From Anaerohabitans sp964387285 (GTDB taxonomy: Bacteria; Zhuqueibacterota; Zhuqueibacteria; Residuimicrobiales; Residuimicrobiaceae): DNA of 64,000 bases. Where the stretch lies: the NCBI GenBank assembly GCA_964387285.1, contig CAYLWO010000017.1, positions 1 through 64,000 of the forward strand. The letters are read 5' to 3'. This document shows, one piece after another, positions 9,501 to 17,626 of this stretch. The notes beneath the pieces are model-generated. The model saw only the letters and a list, made by a program, of their open reading frames with translations. It was not told the DNA's origin and made no database searches. How positions within the stretch are numbered: the first letter of the stretch is position 1; each line of letters begins with the position of its first letter. Made by a program: the position numbers and the translations under genes.

Positions 9501-11248
9501 AATGGCCAGGGTGATGGGACATACTCGATAGCCAGCGGCCGTTTTTTCGCTTTTTGTGTGACCGCTACATACCAGGTTTCACGGCTGAAAACTTTATCCT
9601 GAAAAGCACAGGCAAACGAACGCAAGCCGTCGGTGCTGATTTTATTTTCACACCGGTAGCCGATGATTTTGCCGGCGCCCAATTTGTAGATATCGATGTC
9701 CTCTTCGGTAAATCCATCGAGATAAAAACGAAAATTACCAAGATCATAATCCGGAGGAATAGAAAATTTCAAAAAATCATCAGATGCACGGTACAATCTT
9801 GGATAAACGACTTCGAACCAATCCAGCATGATAAAATCGATGTCTTTATTATCCACCTGATTGATGATGGTAAGATTGTTTTTTCCCGAACCCAGGGTTG
9901 AAACCGGCGGCAGATGATTGTCGTCCGTGACCAGATGCATCAGTTCCTGACGATAGCCGGCGCCGGACAGCACCTGCAAATCATTGAGAAAAACCGAAAC
10001 CTGGTGTTGGGCGTTTTGAGTGGAACGGCCGGAAATCCACACGTTCACCTTAACGCCCAGAGAGGATTTGGCGTCAGGCCAGGGCGCTGTGAACGGATAC
10101 TCTTTTTTATTGGCCGAACTGATGCCGGAATCGAAAAACCACAGATCGCGCAGGGAATCCGGAGTCTGAATATCGTTTAAACGGTCAAAATAGTTATCCT
10201 CTTCCACGTGTACGGTTTGATAAAATGAATAGGGCGTTTGCCATTCCTCTTCATCTGCAGCGGTTGTCAAGCCTGCTTCTTCTTCGCCCATCCACACTCC
10301 CGCTGAACCGGACCAGGAGAGCCAGTAAACATTGGTCTGTGTGAAGGGATCCTGATACATTTCCGGCGAACGGTTTTGCCGGGTTTGCCGCAGGCTTTTG
10401 CCCCAGAATTCAAAATAATCTTCAACGCCGAAGCGGCCGTCCTGCCGGCCAAAAATATAAATAGGGACATCCTCATCCGCACAGGTCAGACGCAATTTTT
10501 TTATATCCACGTCCATCAGGTTTACGCCGGCTGCCTGCAAATCGTTGCCGGTGATGTGATAGATGCCGTCCTCATTCAGCAATATTTCAATCTGCGGACC
10601 GGAGGCGACCGTGGTTTTAGCCAGACCGACGGTCGTTGCCGCGACTTCTGTCCGGCCGGCAATAACAGCAGCCCCTACATGGCGCAAACGATCACTCTCC
10701 GGTTTAGAGATCGGGATAACCGGTCCGGAAGCAACCGGAATCACTTCCACCTGTAAATTCTCCGGCCAAAACAACAATCCTGATTCATAACGAAACGGCG
10801 CAATGCGCAAAGACCAGAGGTGGCAAGTGCGCTGCAATCCCAGGTAGAGCAGCTCGGCGGTTCTGGTGATGGATTCGTCAGTAGCTGGAGCCATGCTGAC
10901 AGAGAGCGTCGAATCAAAACCTATAGGTCGATCCGATTCGTGCCACGGTGGATTTACAGAAATGGATTCATTGGCGCCGGTGTGAAAAACAGCGCAAGAC
11001 GCTTGCGGACCCGGCAGATTGAGGAGAATACTCAGGCAGGGTAATCCGTTGGCGCCCCTAGACCAGCCGTCGATTTCGATCTGCGAATATCGGCTTCCGC
11101 TTCTCTCCACAGAGTCAATCTCCGGAGTGGGCGTCATCACCGTAACCCATAAGCGGCCGTTTTCGCGCGACTCTATCGTATAGTCCGGCTCTGTAGCTGC
11201 AACAAGGGTGCAAAAAAGAAAAATGCAAATGAACGTGAAGCGCTTCAC
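6524..11248 (-). CDS. porU: Gingipain-fold (C25) protease, probable T9SS sortase PorU
   Basis: 1574 residues beginning at GTG, with a short signal peptide ending near LVAATEP. The N-terminal half carries a prodomain-like region, then the C25 catalytic region: motif NFHGHGGG with probable catalytic His810, and SMTCFTGAFD with Cys844. The 34-residue His-Cys spacing matches gingipains (33). Downstream are Ig-like domains and a typical CTD (NYPNPFTANT near residue 1485, then KIYSASG, then LTWDGLDDQG). PorU cleaves CTDs at the cell surface and links cargo to its anchor. The coupled porV downstream strongly supports this over a secreted gingipain-like protease. P. gingivalis PorU is about 1158 residues, so this version is long, mainly through an extended Ig-rich C-terminal half. 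No clear ribosome binding site was seen. Confidence 0.82.
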   Translation of the reverse strand: MKRFTFICIFLFCTLVAATEPDYTIESRENGRLWVTVMTPTPEIDSVERSGSRYSQIEIDGWSRGANGLPCLSILLNLPGPQASCAVFHTGANESISVNPPWHESDRPIGFDSTLSVSMAPATDESITRTAELLYLGLQRTCHLWSLRIAPFRYESGLLFWPENLQVEVIPVASGPVIPISKPESDRLRHVGAAVIAGRTEVAATTVGLAKTTVASGPQIEILLNEDGIYHITGNDLQAAGVNLMDVDIKKLRLTCADEDVPIYIFGRQDGRFGVEDYFEFWGKSLRQTRQNRSPEMYQDPFTQTNVYWLSWSGSAGVWMGEEEAGLTTAADEEEWQTPYSFYQTVHVEEDNYFDRLNDIQTPDSLRDLWFFDSGISSANKKEYPFTAPWPDAKSSLGVKVNVWISGRSTQNAQHQVSVFLNDLQVLSGAGYRQELMHLVTDDNHLPPVSTLGSGKNNLTIINQVDNKDIDFIMLDWFEVVYPRLYRASDDFLKFSIPPDYDLGNFRFYLDGFTEEDIDIYKLGAGKIIGYRCENKISTDGLRSFACAFQDKVFSRETWYVAVTQKAKKRPLAIEYVPSPWPLTPVSMDYLIISARRFLNSAGLKRLIEHRQAQGLSVMAVSVEDMYDAFDFGRYGSAAIKKGLSWFYTHSPRLKYVLLVGDGCYQRNRPQVDSLDLVPVHYRQTVRYGATACDYWYSLLSGLDDIPEVHLGRLPVRKEEELNILVGKIISQEATPEQGDWRNRLLFIGGNGIEFRERGIIQAHQAPLAWDSRMLFTTRQLTVFDPFFGSTADLLDYLDEGCTVVNFHGHGGGAIWSDNGLFRLDDVTRLSNKNRYPLILSMTCFTGAFDALTNQSLADAMLLMPDAGNHAFLGASGLGWLTNDDLLQAEIMGYLFDHPEQTVGEIIDGGKIRYLTRYYSDIAVSEVNQYNLLGDPASRFFAPTAQVPLALQPSLLNKGDTLSVSCNLPFARGVVRWQMVDSSLVLLESRSSLINSAQINARFVASRSLSAGVGYVRLFAMDETGTLAVHGAAAFSIRGFVIDSMTTVVKGADSLLFYAHIHSKTPLSSVRCQVFDTVLPMTATTDNWFVSSAYYLSREMGVVQYRVIVQDENGQIHESRIITENVQKLASLYIDRAAVHWTGVEAPLLAVPVCNSGSGVGQGVFLRLYIADVVQGRWELVATDSLTVPAFSTATAFFNLSLPAGLHHFRFILDYDQELANGFLTQSILGLQAQAFAYKPESGLVGQDSLHYDAELTLAMPAGTFSSPGVVFIKKNNAPVLKEQPDFQAGSSNCSYRISYSNNETPARPFTLIMPITRPGVAALYSYTPASQRWRRLGGRIVNQRLMATVNGWGEYMILYGIDQQPPVVQVHLDGRSIKTGMLTAAEPHLSILLQDQNGIDVSSGAWSISLDGAVPDLGVLPDSIANANYLLLQGLVSLSAGEHHLRIAVRDCYGNEAEPFEATWQVTADFSLRMLGNYPNPFTANTVFAYVLTLPADRLNLKIYSASGRLIRSINPALESEDALPLAADYHELTWDGLDDQGYEVANGVYFYRFTAQRSGESKEITGKLARVR

Positions 11249-11422
11249 GATAGAATTTTATCCGTTTGGTTCATGAATCAAATTGGCTTCGTAATCCTAT
11301 AAATGATCAAAGCATCGTTTTCGACCATCTGCAGAGGTCCGACATTTAACGTTAATTTTTTGAGCTATTGTATTACGAGTTATTTTTCGCGCAAAATGGT
11401 AAATAAATGTTGGAACTTTTTA

Positions 11423-11491
11423 TTGTCATGCTGAGCTGCAAAACAAAATGATCTTTACGCTTCGCCGTTGCTCAAAGCAGCGAAGCATCTG
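11423..11491 (+). repeat. Dispersed repeat of the TTGTCATGCTGAG type, copy 2
   Basis: The core TTGTCATGCTGAG at 11423-11435 matches the inverted copy at the left window edge. About 45 nt on follows AGCGAAGCATCT, a common companion word of this kind of intergenic repeat. A looser relative (GTCATCCCGAG, later AAGCGAAGCAATCC) occurs at 59548-59673. Confidence 0.35.
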
Positions 11492-11517
11492 TTCGCCGCT
11501 TGTTCCCGGCGTGGCGG

Positions 11518-11751
11518 CTAAAATAGCGACGCAAATTTAGCATTCCCTGGTCGCCAACCGGTATAGGCGATCCATTGACCGTCTGGCGACCAGGCTGGAT
11601 ATCTGCCCGTGCACAGCCTTTGTATTGTGCCTGGTATCGGAATTTTGACCGGTTGTTTTTTAATCCGTTCATTCCAGGTTGCAGGAGTAAAAACCTGATC
11701 GCAACCGAACGTGATAACAATTATTGCATGCATTCTAGTTTTCATCAGCAC
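11518..11751 (-). pseudogene. Possible remnant of a TolB/PD40-type propeller lipoprotein
   Basis: A 77-codon frame (from GTG; 75 codons from the internal ATG) contains the propeller motif YPAWSPDGQWIAYTG, near-consensus for one PD40/WD40-like blade, after a short hydrophobic N-terminus with a Cys (ITFGC) that resembles a lipobox. A real propeller needs several blades and only one is left before the stop, so it looks like a 5' fragment whose remainder was deleted. It could also be a short expressed protein. Confidence 0.3.
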
Positions 11752-11791
11752 GCCTGCTGGTAAAAACGAACATAGGCTGCAATTTTGGCAC

Positions 11792-14700
11792 TCATTTCAT
11801 CAACACCATTTTAACGGTGTGGCTCTGAGCGCCGCTGCGTATAACAGCCAGATAGAGTCCGGAGGCCGCGCTGTGACCGTTGGCATCGCGGCCGTTCCAG
11901 CGCAACTGATGTTCGCCGGCGTTATAGTTGCGATTCGCAATCTGCAGCAATTGCCGTCCCAGAGCGTCATAGATGGTCACAGATACCTGCATCGGCCGGT
12001 CCAGGCTGAAAGAGAGCGTGGTTTCCGGATTGAACGGATTGGGATAGTTGGCAAAAACCCGGAAACCGCCGGGCATGTTCTTGCTTTCCGCCACGCCGGT
12101 GGGTTCTTCATTGTAATCCATGGGATTCAGTTTAAAATCGATGCCGTGCACAGCAGCGCCGTCAGCGACTGCAATGGAGGTTGCGCTTTTCGGCGGCCGG
12201 CAATAATACGGCAACGGTAAAAAAACCGGAAACAGCGCATTATCATATTCGCCGGCCAAACCCGAGGATGCAAGTTTGAACACCAAATCATTTAAATTGA
12301 ACTGTTCCGTTACCGGGAGTTCCACATGCCACTGATCCTGATATAACAGAAAATCCAGATTTAATTGACTAAAGATGTCGCCGTTCAACAGAGCCAAAGG
12401 ATTATCTAGCGCGCCGCCGGCCAGCATATCGGTCGCCATGGCGATGAGATTCTCCACTACAGAAAGGTTGGCAGAGAGCGCAACCGTACGCACATAATAG
12501 TCGCCTTTGCGCAATCCCTTGATCTGATACAGGCCGTCGCTGCCGGACGGCGTCGTGTTATAAACGTCCGCATCGGCCATGCCCACGCCGACCGGATGTC
12601 CGGTCAGATCATAGGCGATGGCCAGGGCATGGGTCAGGGGCTTTTGCGTGTCAGCAGCAATGATCTTGCCGGAGATGACGCCGCTCGCTTGCGCCAGTTC
12701 AATACTGGCATCCGTCACCGTGCCATAGTCCAGCGGAACGACCATGCTGTTATCATCGTCAAATGCGGCGCCGCCGCCGTAATAGGTCGCGGCAAAGGGC
12801 GCGGCAACCGGCAGGGCAACAACCTTGTATCGGCCGGGCAACAACTGGTTTACACGAAAACCGCCGTTGAATTGCACAAAATCACATCCGGCTAATTCGC
12901 CGTTGTCGGCATTGAACACCAGCACGGGAAATCCTTCCAAAGTATCAGCGCCGGCATAATGCACCGGTGCACCGGCAGCGAGATCGATAAATCCGCGAAT
13001 AATGGCGCCGCTATCCAGGGTAAAATTGACGGGACCGACGTTGCCGTTATTAACCGTCAGTGCTTGCGCAGCATTTACATCGCGAGCGCCGTCAAAGTAT
13101 TCGGACAGATGAACATCATCACCGGCAAGCGCCAGCACTTTATAGTTGCCGTTGGGCAACGGACCCAGGCGATAAGCGCCTTCCTCATTGCTCTGCCCAA
13201 ATGCCGGGAAAGGCGTATTCGATGAATCTTCAAGAGCGAACAGCATCACGTCGCTCAACGCAACGCCGCTCTGATTATCCGTTATCTGGCCGGTGATAAA
13301 TTTGGCAGTTTGCAGGGTCATGTTGATGTTTTTGGTTTCCGTCCCGGGTTTCACCACCACCGGCACAGCCTTTTTTAAATCCAGCAGACTGGGAACATCC
13401 TGATACCAGGCATCGACAATCTTGTTGTTGTGTTTGCCTGTGTCGATCTTGATGAACGGCGATTCCAGGATAATCGACAGGGTAAGATTGCTAAAAGTGC
13501 GAATCATAAAAGCGCCGGCAGGCAAGCCTTGCATCTTGTACTTGCCGTTGGCATCGGTAACACAGGCAGCTACGTGTAAATTGCTGGGAAAGGGTTCGCT
13601 GTTTTCCTGCAACACAGAGGGATCGACGGCAATGACCATTAAAGAGTCCAGGACAGCACCAGACTCGGAAACTATCCGTCCGGATACTGTACCGCCCGGT
13701 TCCAGGATAAAATCGATATCCTCGGTCACATTATCGGCCGTGACTGTGACTTTTTTCGCCTGTTTGACGGAATAGGCGTCTTCATAAAATTCACCGACGA
13801 AATTGCCGAATCCCTCCATAAAGTTGCCGAAATAATCATCGCCAAAAACAAAATAATCGCCGGCCGGCAGATTCTCAACGCTGTAGCCGCCCAACAAACC
13901 AAAACCGAGTTTCACCAGCGAAGTATCCTGAGCATCAAAGACAAAAACAATGCCGGCCAATGCGCCAAAGAACTGGCCTTTGCCTTTGATGGATCCGGCA
14001 ATGGCGCCGGATGGAACCGGCGCCGGTCCCGCTTGCATGACGAAATCGACATTCTGCACAACATCGCTAAGATTGGCAATCACGACGGTCAACGCCGTGC
14101 TGATATCAGCGGCCTGTTGATGCCAGGTTCTCGCATATTCAGGAACATGCGCCATAATCTTAAACGAGCCAGAAACCGGAACCAGCAGGCGATAATGACC
14201 GTCCGTCAAATCCACTTCTCGTTCCATTACCGGCCGGCCGGTTACTGCGTTCACCAGAACCAAACGAGCTGTCTCAGCGGCGATCGGCGCAACACCATCA
14301 GAGTCGAGAATGCGACCTTGCACCACAGCACAGGTTTGTAGATCAAAATTTATGTTCTCCGTCATGGCGTCATCAGCCACCACCACGGCCGTGGCAGTGC
14401 GCCATTGTGATCTATCGGACAAAGGCGCAGACAGGTTGTCATATATTTCATCAACATAACTGTCGCTTAACGTCATGACGTAATAAGAGCCGGCCGCTAA
14501 ATTGGGCAGAGTATAGCTGCCATCTGTAACGTCGACATCGGCTTCGGCAACAAAATAGCCATGCTCGTCAAAAGCCAGAACCATCACATCAACGGCCGCA
14601 ACGGCGCCGGCGATGGTCACCTGGCCCTTGATTCCGCCATTGGCTGCGGCAATATGCGCGCTATGCAGACCGGAAAAAAACTCTTGCATTCGCTGCGGCT

Positions 14701-14995
14701 TGGCGCCCCAGGCAGACTGTTTGCGCAGTTCTCTGACAAACAGAGGAATTAGATTTTCCGGCGTCATCTGTTCGGCCATCTGCCGATGCAGGCGCGACGT
14801 AACCAGGTAATCCTGAGCGTTGGCCAACAAGGCTTGTTCCTGATGGGAGACAGTGGCAGCCCATTTACGCCCCAACTCGGGCGCAGCTTGCAGTTGCTTG
14901 GCTGATAGCGCAGCGCCGCTCTGACCCGCTTGCCCTGTGGCAGTAACCAAAACCAGCAACGCCATGAAAAAAACCGTGATGTAGCGAATTTTCAT
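11792..14995 (-). CDS. Surface protein of tandem carboxypeptidase-regulatory-like domains with T9SS sorting domain
   Basis: 1067 residues. The signal peptide ends near TATG, which would leave Gln at the mature N-terminus. From about residue 120 there are some seven to eight Ig-like domains of the carboxypeptidase-regulatory type, recognised by repeated signatures such as G(Q/R)I, DxNGKYKMQGLPAG, SYYVMTLSD and ENINFDLQ. Such domains are usually structural spacers or adhesion modules. The C-terminus is a canonical CTD (NYPNPFNPETTLSF, then TIYDALGRQ, then LRWNGRDANG, final MVLMK), marking it as T9SS cargo. CAGGAGG lies 6 nt before the ATG. No enzyme domain was found, so a stalk or matrix role is the best guess. 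Confidence 0.8.
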   Translation of the reverse strand: MKIRYITVFFMALLVLVTATGQAGQSGAALSAKQLQAAPELGRKWAATVSHQEQALLANAQDYLVTSRLHRQMAEQMTPENLIPLFVRELRKQSAWGAKPQRMQEFFSGLHSAHIAAANGGIKGQVTIAGAVAAVDVMVLAFDEHGYFVAEADVDVTDGSYTLPNLAAGSYYVMTLSDSYVDEIYDNLSAPLSDRSQWRTATAVVVADDAMTENINFDLQTCAVVQGRILDSDGVAPIAAETARLVLVNAVTGRPVMEREVDLTDGHYRLLVPVSGSFKIMAHVPEYARTWHQQAADISTALTVVIANLSDVVQNVDFVMQAGPAPVPSGAIAGSIKGKGQFFGALAGIVFVFDAQDTSLVKLGFGLLGGYSVENLPAGDYFVFGDDYFGNFMEGFGNFVGEFYEDAYSVKQAKKVTVTADNVTEDIDFILEPGGTVSGRIVSESGAVLDSLMVIAVDPSVLQENSEPFPSNLHVAACVTDANGKYKMQGLPAGAFMIRTFSNLTLSIILESPFIKIDTGKHNNKIVDAWYQDVPSLLDLKKAVPVVVKPGTETKNINMTLQTAKFITGQITDNQSGVALSDVMLFALEDSSNTPFPAFGQSNEEGAYRLGPLPNGNYKVLALAGDDVHLSEYFDGARDVNAAQALTVNNGNVGPVNFTLDSGAIIRGFIDLAAGAPVHYAGADTLEGFPVLVFNADNGELAGCDFVQFNGGFRVNQLLPGRYKVVALPVAAPFAATYYGGGAAFDDDNSMVVPLDYGTVTDASIELAQASGVISGKIIAADTQKPLTHALAIAYDLTGHPVGVGMADADVYNTTPSGSDGLYQIKGLRKGDYYVRTVALSANLSVVENLIAMATDMLAGGALDNPLALLNGDIFSQLNLDFLLYQDQWHVELPVTEQFNLNDLVFKLASSGLAGEYDNALFPVFLPLPYYCRPPKSATSIAVADGAAVHGIDFKLNPMDYNEEPTGVAESKNMPGGFRVFANYPNPFNPETTLSFSLDRPMQVSVTIYDALGRQLLQIANRNYNAGEHQLRWNGRDANGHSAASGLYLAVIRSGAQSHTVKMVLMK

Positions 14996-15012
14996 ACCAA
15001 ACCTCCTGTTTC

Positions 15013-15074
15013 AAAAAATCTTGTTCAAATCAGGTTGGAATTTACCCCGCCCTCTCCTGACCCAATTTGAACAA
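15013..15074 (-). terminator. Probable terminator of the sprA operon
   Basis: TTGTTCAAAT (15021-15030) and ATTTGAACAA (15065-15074) form a perfect 10-bp inverted repeat, with a further CAGG/CCTG pairing inside. Reading the minus strand out of the DUF4390-like gene, the stem is followed by GATTTTTT. It is AT-rich with a long loop and lies in the leader of the next CTD gene, so it may instead be an attenuator or operator. Confidence 0.45.
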
Positions 15075-15128
15075 CCATTATTCACAACTTACGTAATTCT
15101 GTCGAACAACATTTGTTCTGGATCACAT

Positions 15129-15788
15129 TCACCGCATTTCTATTTTTTGTCGGCCTATCACCTTGAAATATTCCGACTTGGCCGTATAAAAACGATCACC
15201 GAATCCGAGGACATTCAAAAACAGTGAAAAAAATTGACCCCGGGACGGCTTGCCGGATTTACTGCTATCCGCCGAAGAACGATTTCTTGACAACCAGGAA
15301 CGCAATTCCTGGTAGGTTTCCGCAGACACCGGCTGCAAGGTGACGTTGACGCTGATATAATATTCGGCCTGCTCATCCAATTCTTTGCTTTGACACAATG
15401 GGAAATCCGCCAGGTCGCTGCAGCCGCGCTTTAAATTGACCATGCTGCCAGTCCTTCTGGATTCCTGTTCTGATTCCAGCAAATATTTACCATCCCAGCG
15501 GTCAAAGGATAAACGAACGGCGTATGTTCTTTCCAACACCTGTTTGCTGAACACCCCCTTGCGCTTCCACAGGAAAATCTGATGCAGCGCAACAGAGGTA
15601 AAACCGTTCTGCAATCCGGTGATGGCGCGATCATCCAGCAGCTGCGAACGATAGCTGATGCAGAGTTCATCGTTATGTATGGTAACGCTGTCAATAACGA
15701 TATCCGCCGGCGCGGAGAAAAGTACGATGGGGATTAGTAAAAACCGGAGAATGAATTTCCAGGCAGGATGTAAGATCTGTGTTACCAT
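15129..15788 (-). CDS. DUF4390-like exported protein
   Basis: 219 residues with an N-terminal signal or anchor segment (FILRFLLIPIVLFS). The pattern of the mature part resembles DUF4390: a short extracytoplasmic domain with an AITGLQNGFTSVALHQIFLW stretch and a basic KRKG turn, then RLSFDRWDGKYLLE. The function of that family is unknown; in proteobacteria it often sits beside envelope-stress sensor kinases, which are not seen here. It is the last gene of the sprA, glutaminyl cyclase, prmA run, starting 12 nt after prmA. The family call rests on pattern, not alignment. Confidence 0.5.
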   Translation of the reverse strand: MVTQILHPAWKFILRFLLIPIVLFSAPADIVIDSVTIHNDELCISYRSQLLDDRAITGLQNGFTSVALHQIFLWKRKGVFSKQVLERTYAVRLSFDRWDGKYLLESEQESRRTGSMVNLKRGCSDLADFPLCQSKELDEQAEYYISVNVTLQPVSAETYQELRSWLSRNRSSADSSKSGKPSRGQFFSLFLNVLGFGDRFYTAKSEYFKVIGRQKIEMR

Positions 15789-15800
15789 GAGATCAACGCA

Positions 15801-16670
15801 CTATCCGGTTTTTTGGGCCACGCAGGCCAGCCACTCCTGTTGATGGTAAACTTCGCACAATTCCCATTGAAGAAATGCTAATTCCCGTGCTATAATCTCT
15901 TCTTCTTCAACAAGAATGCCCGAAAGTATGATTTGCACAGGATAATCTAGCATTTTTTGCATTAAAGGCAACATTTTTACAATCTGATCGCGATTGATGT
16001 TGGCGACCATGCGGTCGAATCGACGGGCCGGCGGTTTAAACGTGGCCATGGTGGCAACGGACAAATGAACGGCCGACAGTACGTTATTCGCGGCGGCGTT
16101 CTTTCTCGCCGTCTCGACAGCCACCTCGTCCACATCAAAGGCATAAACAGCGGCTGCGCCCAGCTTGATCGCTGCAATGGCTAAAATGCCGGCGCCGGTG
16201 CCGATATCCAGCACCCAATCCTGCGGTCTAACGTGCTCTTCCAACAGCCTCAAGCAGAGTTGCGTGGTAGCGTGCGTGCCGGTGCCAAAGGCCATTTCCG
16301 GATCAATCTGGATCACGCAGCCCGGGGCGTCTGCCGGCGCCGGTTCCCAACTCGGATGAATGAGAATGTTTTTACCAACCCGGAGACTCGTGTACCCTTT
16401 TTTCCATTCGGCATTCCAGTCCTGGTTCTCCACGATGCTGGTCCTGACCTGATCCGGATCAACGGCCAAACCCTGCTTTTGCAGTGCTTGTAAAAAAATA
16501 ACGGTCCGCTCTTTGGCATCGTTTACAACATCGGAAAAGTAGGCCTCCAGGCAACCCGATTGCTCGACAACGCCTTGTGCACCCAGGGCGAATAAAAATC
16601 CGGAAATCAGTTCCGCAGAAGCCTCTGTGGTCGGAACCGACAACTGCAACCACCTGTCGGGTGTTTTCAT
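15801..16670 (-). CDS. prmA: Ribosomal protein L11 methyltransferase
   Basis: 289 residues from the ATG at 16670, the usual PrmA length. This start overlaps the upstream stop as ATGA and follows GGAG, so the longer in-frame extension is rejected. An N-terminal L11-recognition domain with W-L-Q-L-S-V is followed by the SAM-dependent methyltransferase fold: MAFGTGTHATTQL (family-specific loop), VLDIGTGAGILAIAAIKLGA (SAM-binding motif I) and VANINRDQIV (catalytic motif replacing NPPY). PrmA trimethylates ribosomal protein L11 in the cytoplasm. Its place inside a secretion operon is probably incidental. Confidence 0.9.
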   Translation of the reverse strand: MKTPDRWLQLSVPTTEASAELISGFLFALGAQGVVEQSGCLEAYFSDVVNDAKERTVIFLQALQKQGLAVDPDQVRTSIVENQDWNAEWKKGYTSLRVGKNILIHPSWEPAPADAPGCVIQIDPEMAFGTGTHATTQLCLRLLEEHVRPQDWVLDIGTGAGILAIAAIKLGAAAVYAFDVDEVAVETARKNAAANNVLSAVHLSVATMATFKPPARRFDRMVANINRDQIVKMLPLMQKMLDYPVQIILSGILVEEEEIIARELAFLQWELCEVYHQQEWLACVAQKTG

Positions 16671-17626
16671 TTTTCTCCATAGATAACAGCGGTGAGGACG
16701 CGTCCTACTTTTTCCAGGCTGGCAGCAGAACAGTTTTCCGGAACATCCTGCAGAGTATGCCAATGCGGGTAGTCAAAATCGATCAGATCAATGCAGGGAA
16801 TGCCGACGCGCAACAACGGCACATGGTCGTCAAAAACCGCATACCCTTCCCAGGGAACGAACTCTTGGACGCCCAATTCGCGCGCCTTTTGCCAGATTTT
16901 TTGCACGATATGCGGCGCCGCCTGCAGGGAATAGGATTCATAAGGGATTTGCAGATTTTTATCGCCGATCATGTCCAATAACACGGCAAAACGCGGTCGA
17001 AAGTCGCTGCCGTAGGCAGCTGCAAAAGCTGCAGAGCCTTTGGCGAAACTGTTCGGGATATGACTTTGGCCTGCGTCTTCACCGTCAAAAAAGACCAGGT
17101 CAACGCCCAACGCCGGTTTCTGCAGATGCAACAACCTCGCCAGCTCCAGCAACACCGCAACGCCGGAAGCGCCGTCGTTGGCGCCAAGGATCGGCGTTTT
17201 ATGATTTTTGGCATCGGCATCCATATCGGCCCAGGGCCGGGTGTCCCAGTGTGCGCACAGGAGCAGACGCTGTTCCTTCTGCGGTTGAAATCGCGCAATG
17301 ATGTTCGTGGCTTGAACAGAAACCGGGGGAGTGCCGAAGGAGAGTGGAAATGAGTGCGGAATGGTCTGGTCAGCATAGCCGCGACAGGTTTGCAGCAACC
17401 AATCCCGGCATTTGCGATAACCCGCAGATCCCGGATTGCGCGGTCCGAAGGCGCACTGTGCAACAAGTTGTGCAAATGCTTTCTCACTGTCAAAAACCGG
17501 AATGTTGGATTGTGTTGGCGGTTGGGACTGAGATTTCGTTTGACCTCGGCAACTGCTTGTGCTGATAACCAAAAGCATTGTAATCCAGGCGCCTGGCCGC
17601 AACTTTATAAAATAGCGCGTCTTCAT
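16667..17626 (-). CDS. M28-family glutaminyl-peptide cyclotransferase (lipoprotein)
   Basis: 319 residues from the ATG at 17626, which overlaps the sprA stop by 1 nt (TGATG); a TTG codon earlier is less likely. The N-terminus is a lipoprotein signal with STSSC (Cys26). The catalytic domain has the M28/glutaminyl-cyclase pattern: HWDTRP (His126), GANDGASG (zinc ligand Asp151), FFDGEDAG (Glu183/Asp184), a DDH motif at 266-268 and PHWHT (zinc ligand His290). The single-zinc DDH...WHT arrangement favours glutaminyl cyclase over aminopeptidase. The enzyme converts N-terminal Gln of exported proteins to pyroglutamate in the periplasm. Coupling to sprA fits T9SS and barrel proteins that appear to begin with Gln after signal-peptide removal. 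An aminopeptidase role is not excluded. Confidence 0.8.
   Translation of the reverse strand: MKTRYFIKLRPGAWITMLLVISTSSCRGQTKSQSQPPTQSNIPVFDSEKAFAQLVAQCAFGPRNPGSAGYRKCRDWLLQTCRGYADQTIPHSFPLSFGTPPVSVQATNIIARFQPQKEQRLLLCAHWDTRPWADMDADAKNHKTPILGANDGASGVAVLLELARLLHLQKPALGVDLVFFDGEDAGQSHIPNSFAKGSAAFAAAYGSDFRPRFAVLLDMIGDKNLQIPYESYSLQAAPHIVQKIWQKARELGVQEFVPWEGYAVFDDHVPLLRVGIPCIDLIDFDYPHWHTLQDVPENCSAASLEKVGRVLTAVIYGEK

Larger units (their letters stand above)
11249..11791. other. 543-nt gap with a dispersed repeat and a gene fragment
   Basis: The space between the PorU-like gene and the next CTD gene holds a TTGTCATGCTGAG repeat copy (11423-11491) and a short minus-strand frame with one TolB-like propeller motif (11518-11751). 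No convincing terminator or promoter was seen. Confidence 0.5.

Noticed and set aside
6524..11248. Secreted gingipain-like protease rather than PorU
   Set aside because: The catalytic motifs alone do not separate the two, but tight coupling to a PorV-type gene makes the sortase role more likely; kept as an alternative only.
16671..16763. 31-codon N-terminal extension of prmA
   Set aside because: It lies inside the cyclase gene, while the ATG at 16670 has a ribosome binding site and gives the normal PrmA length.
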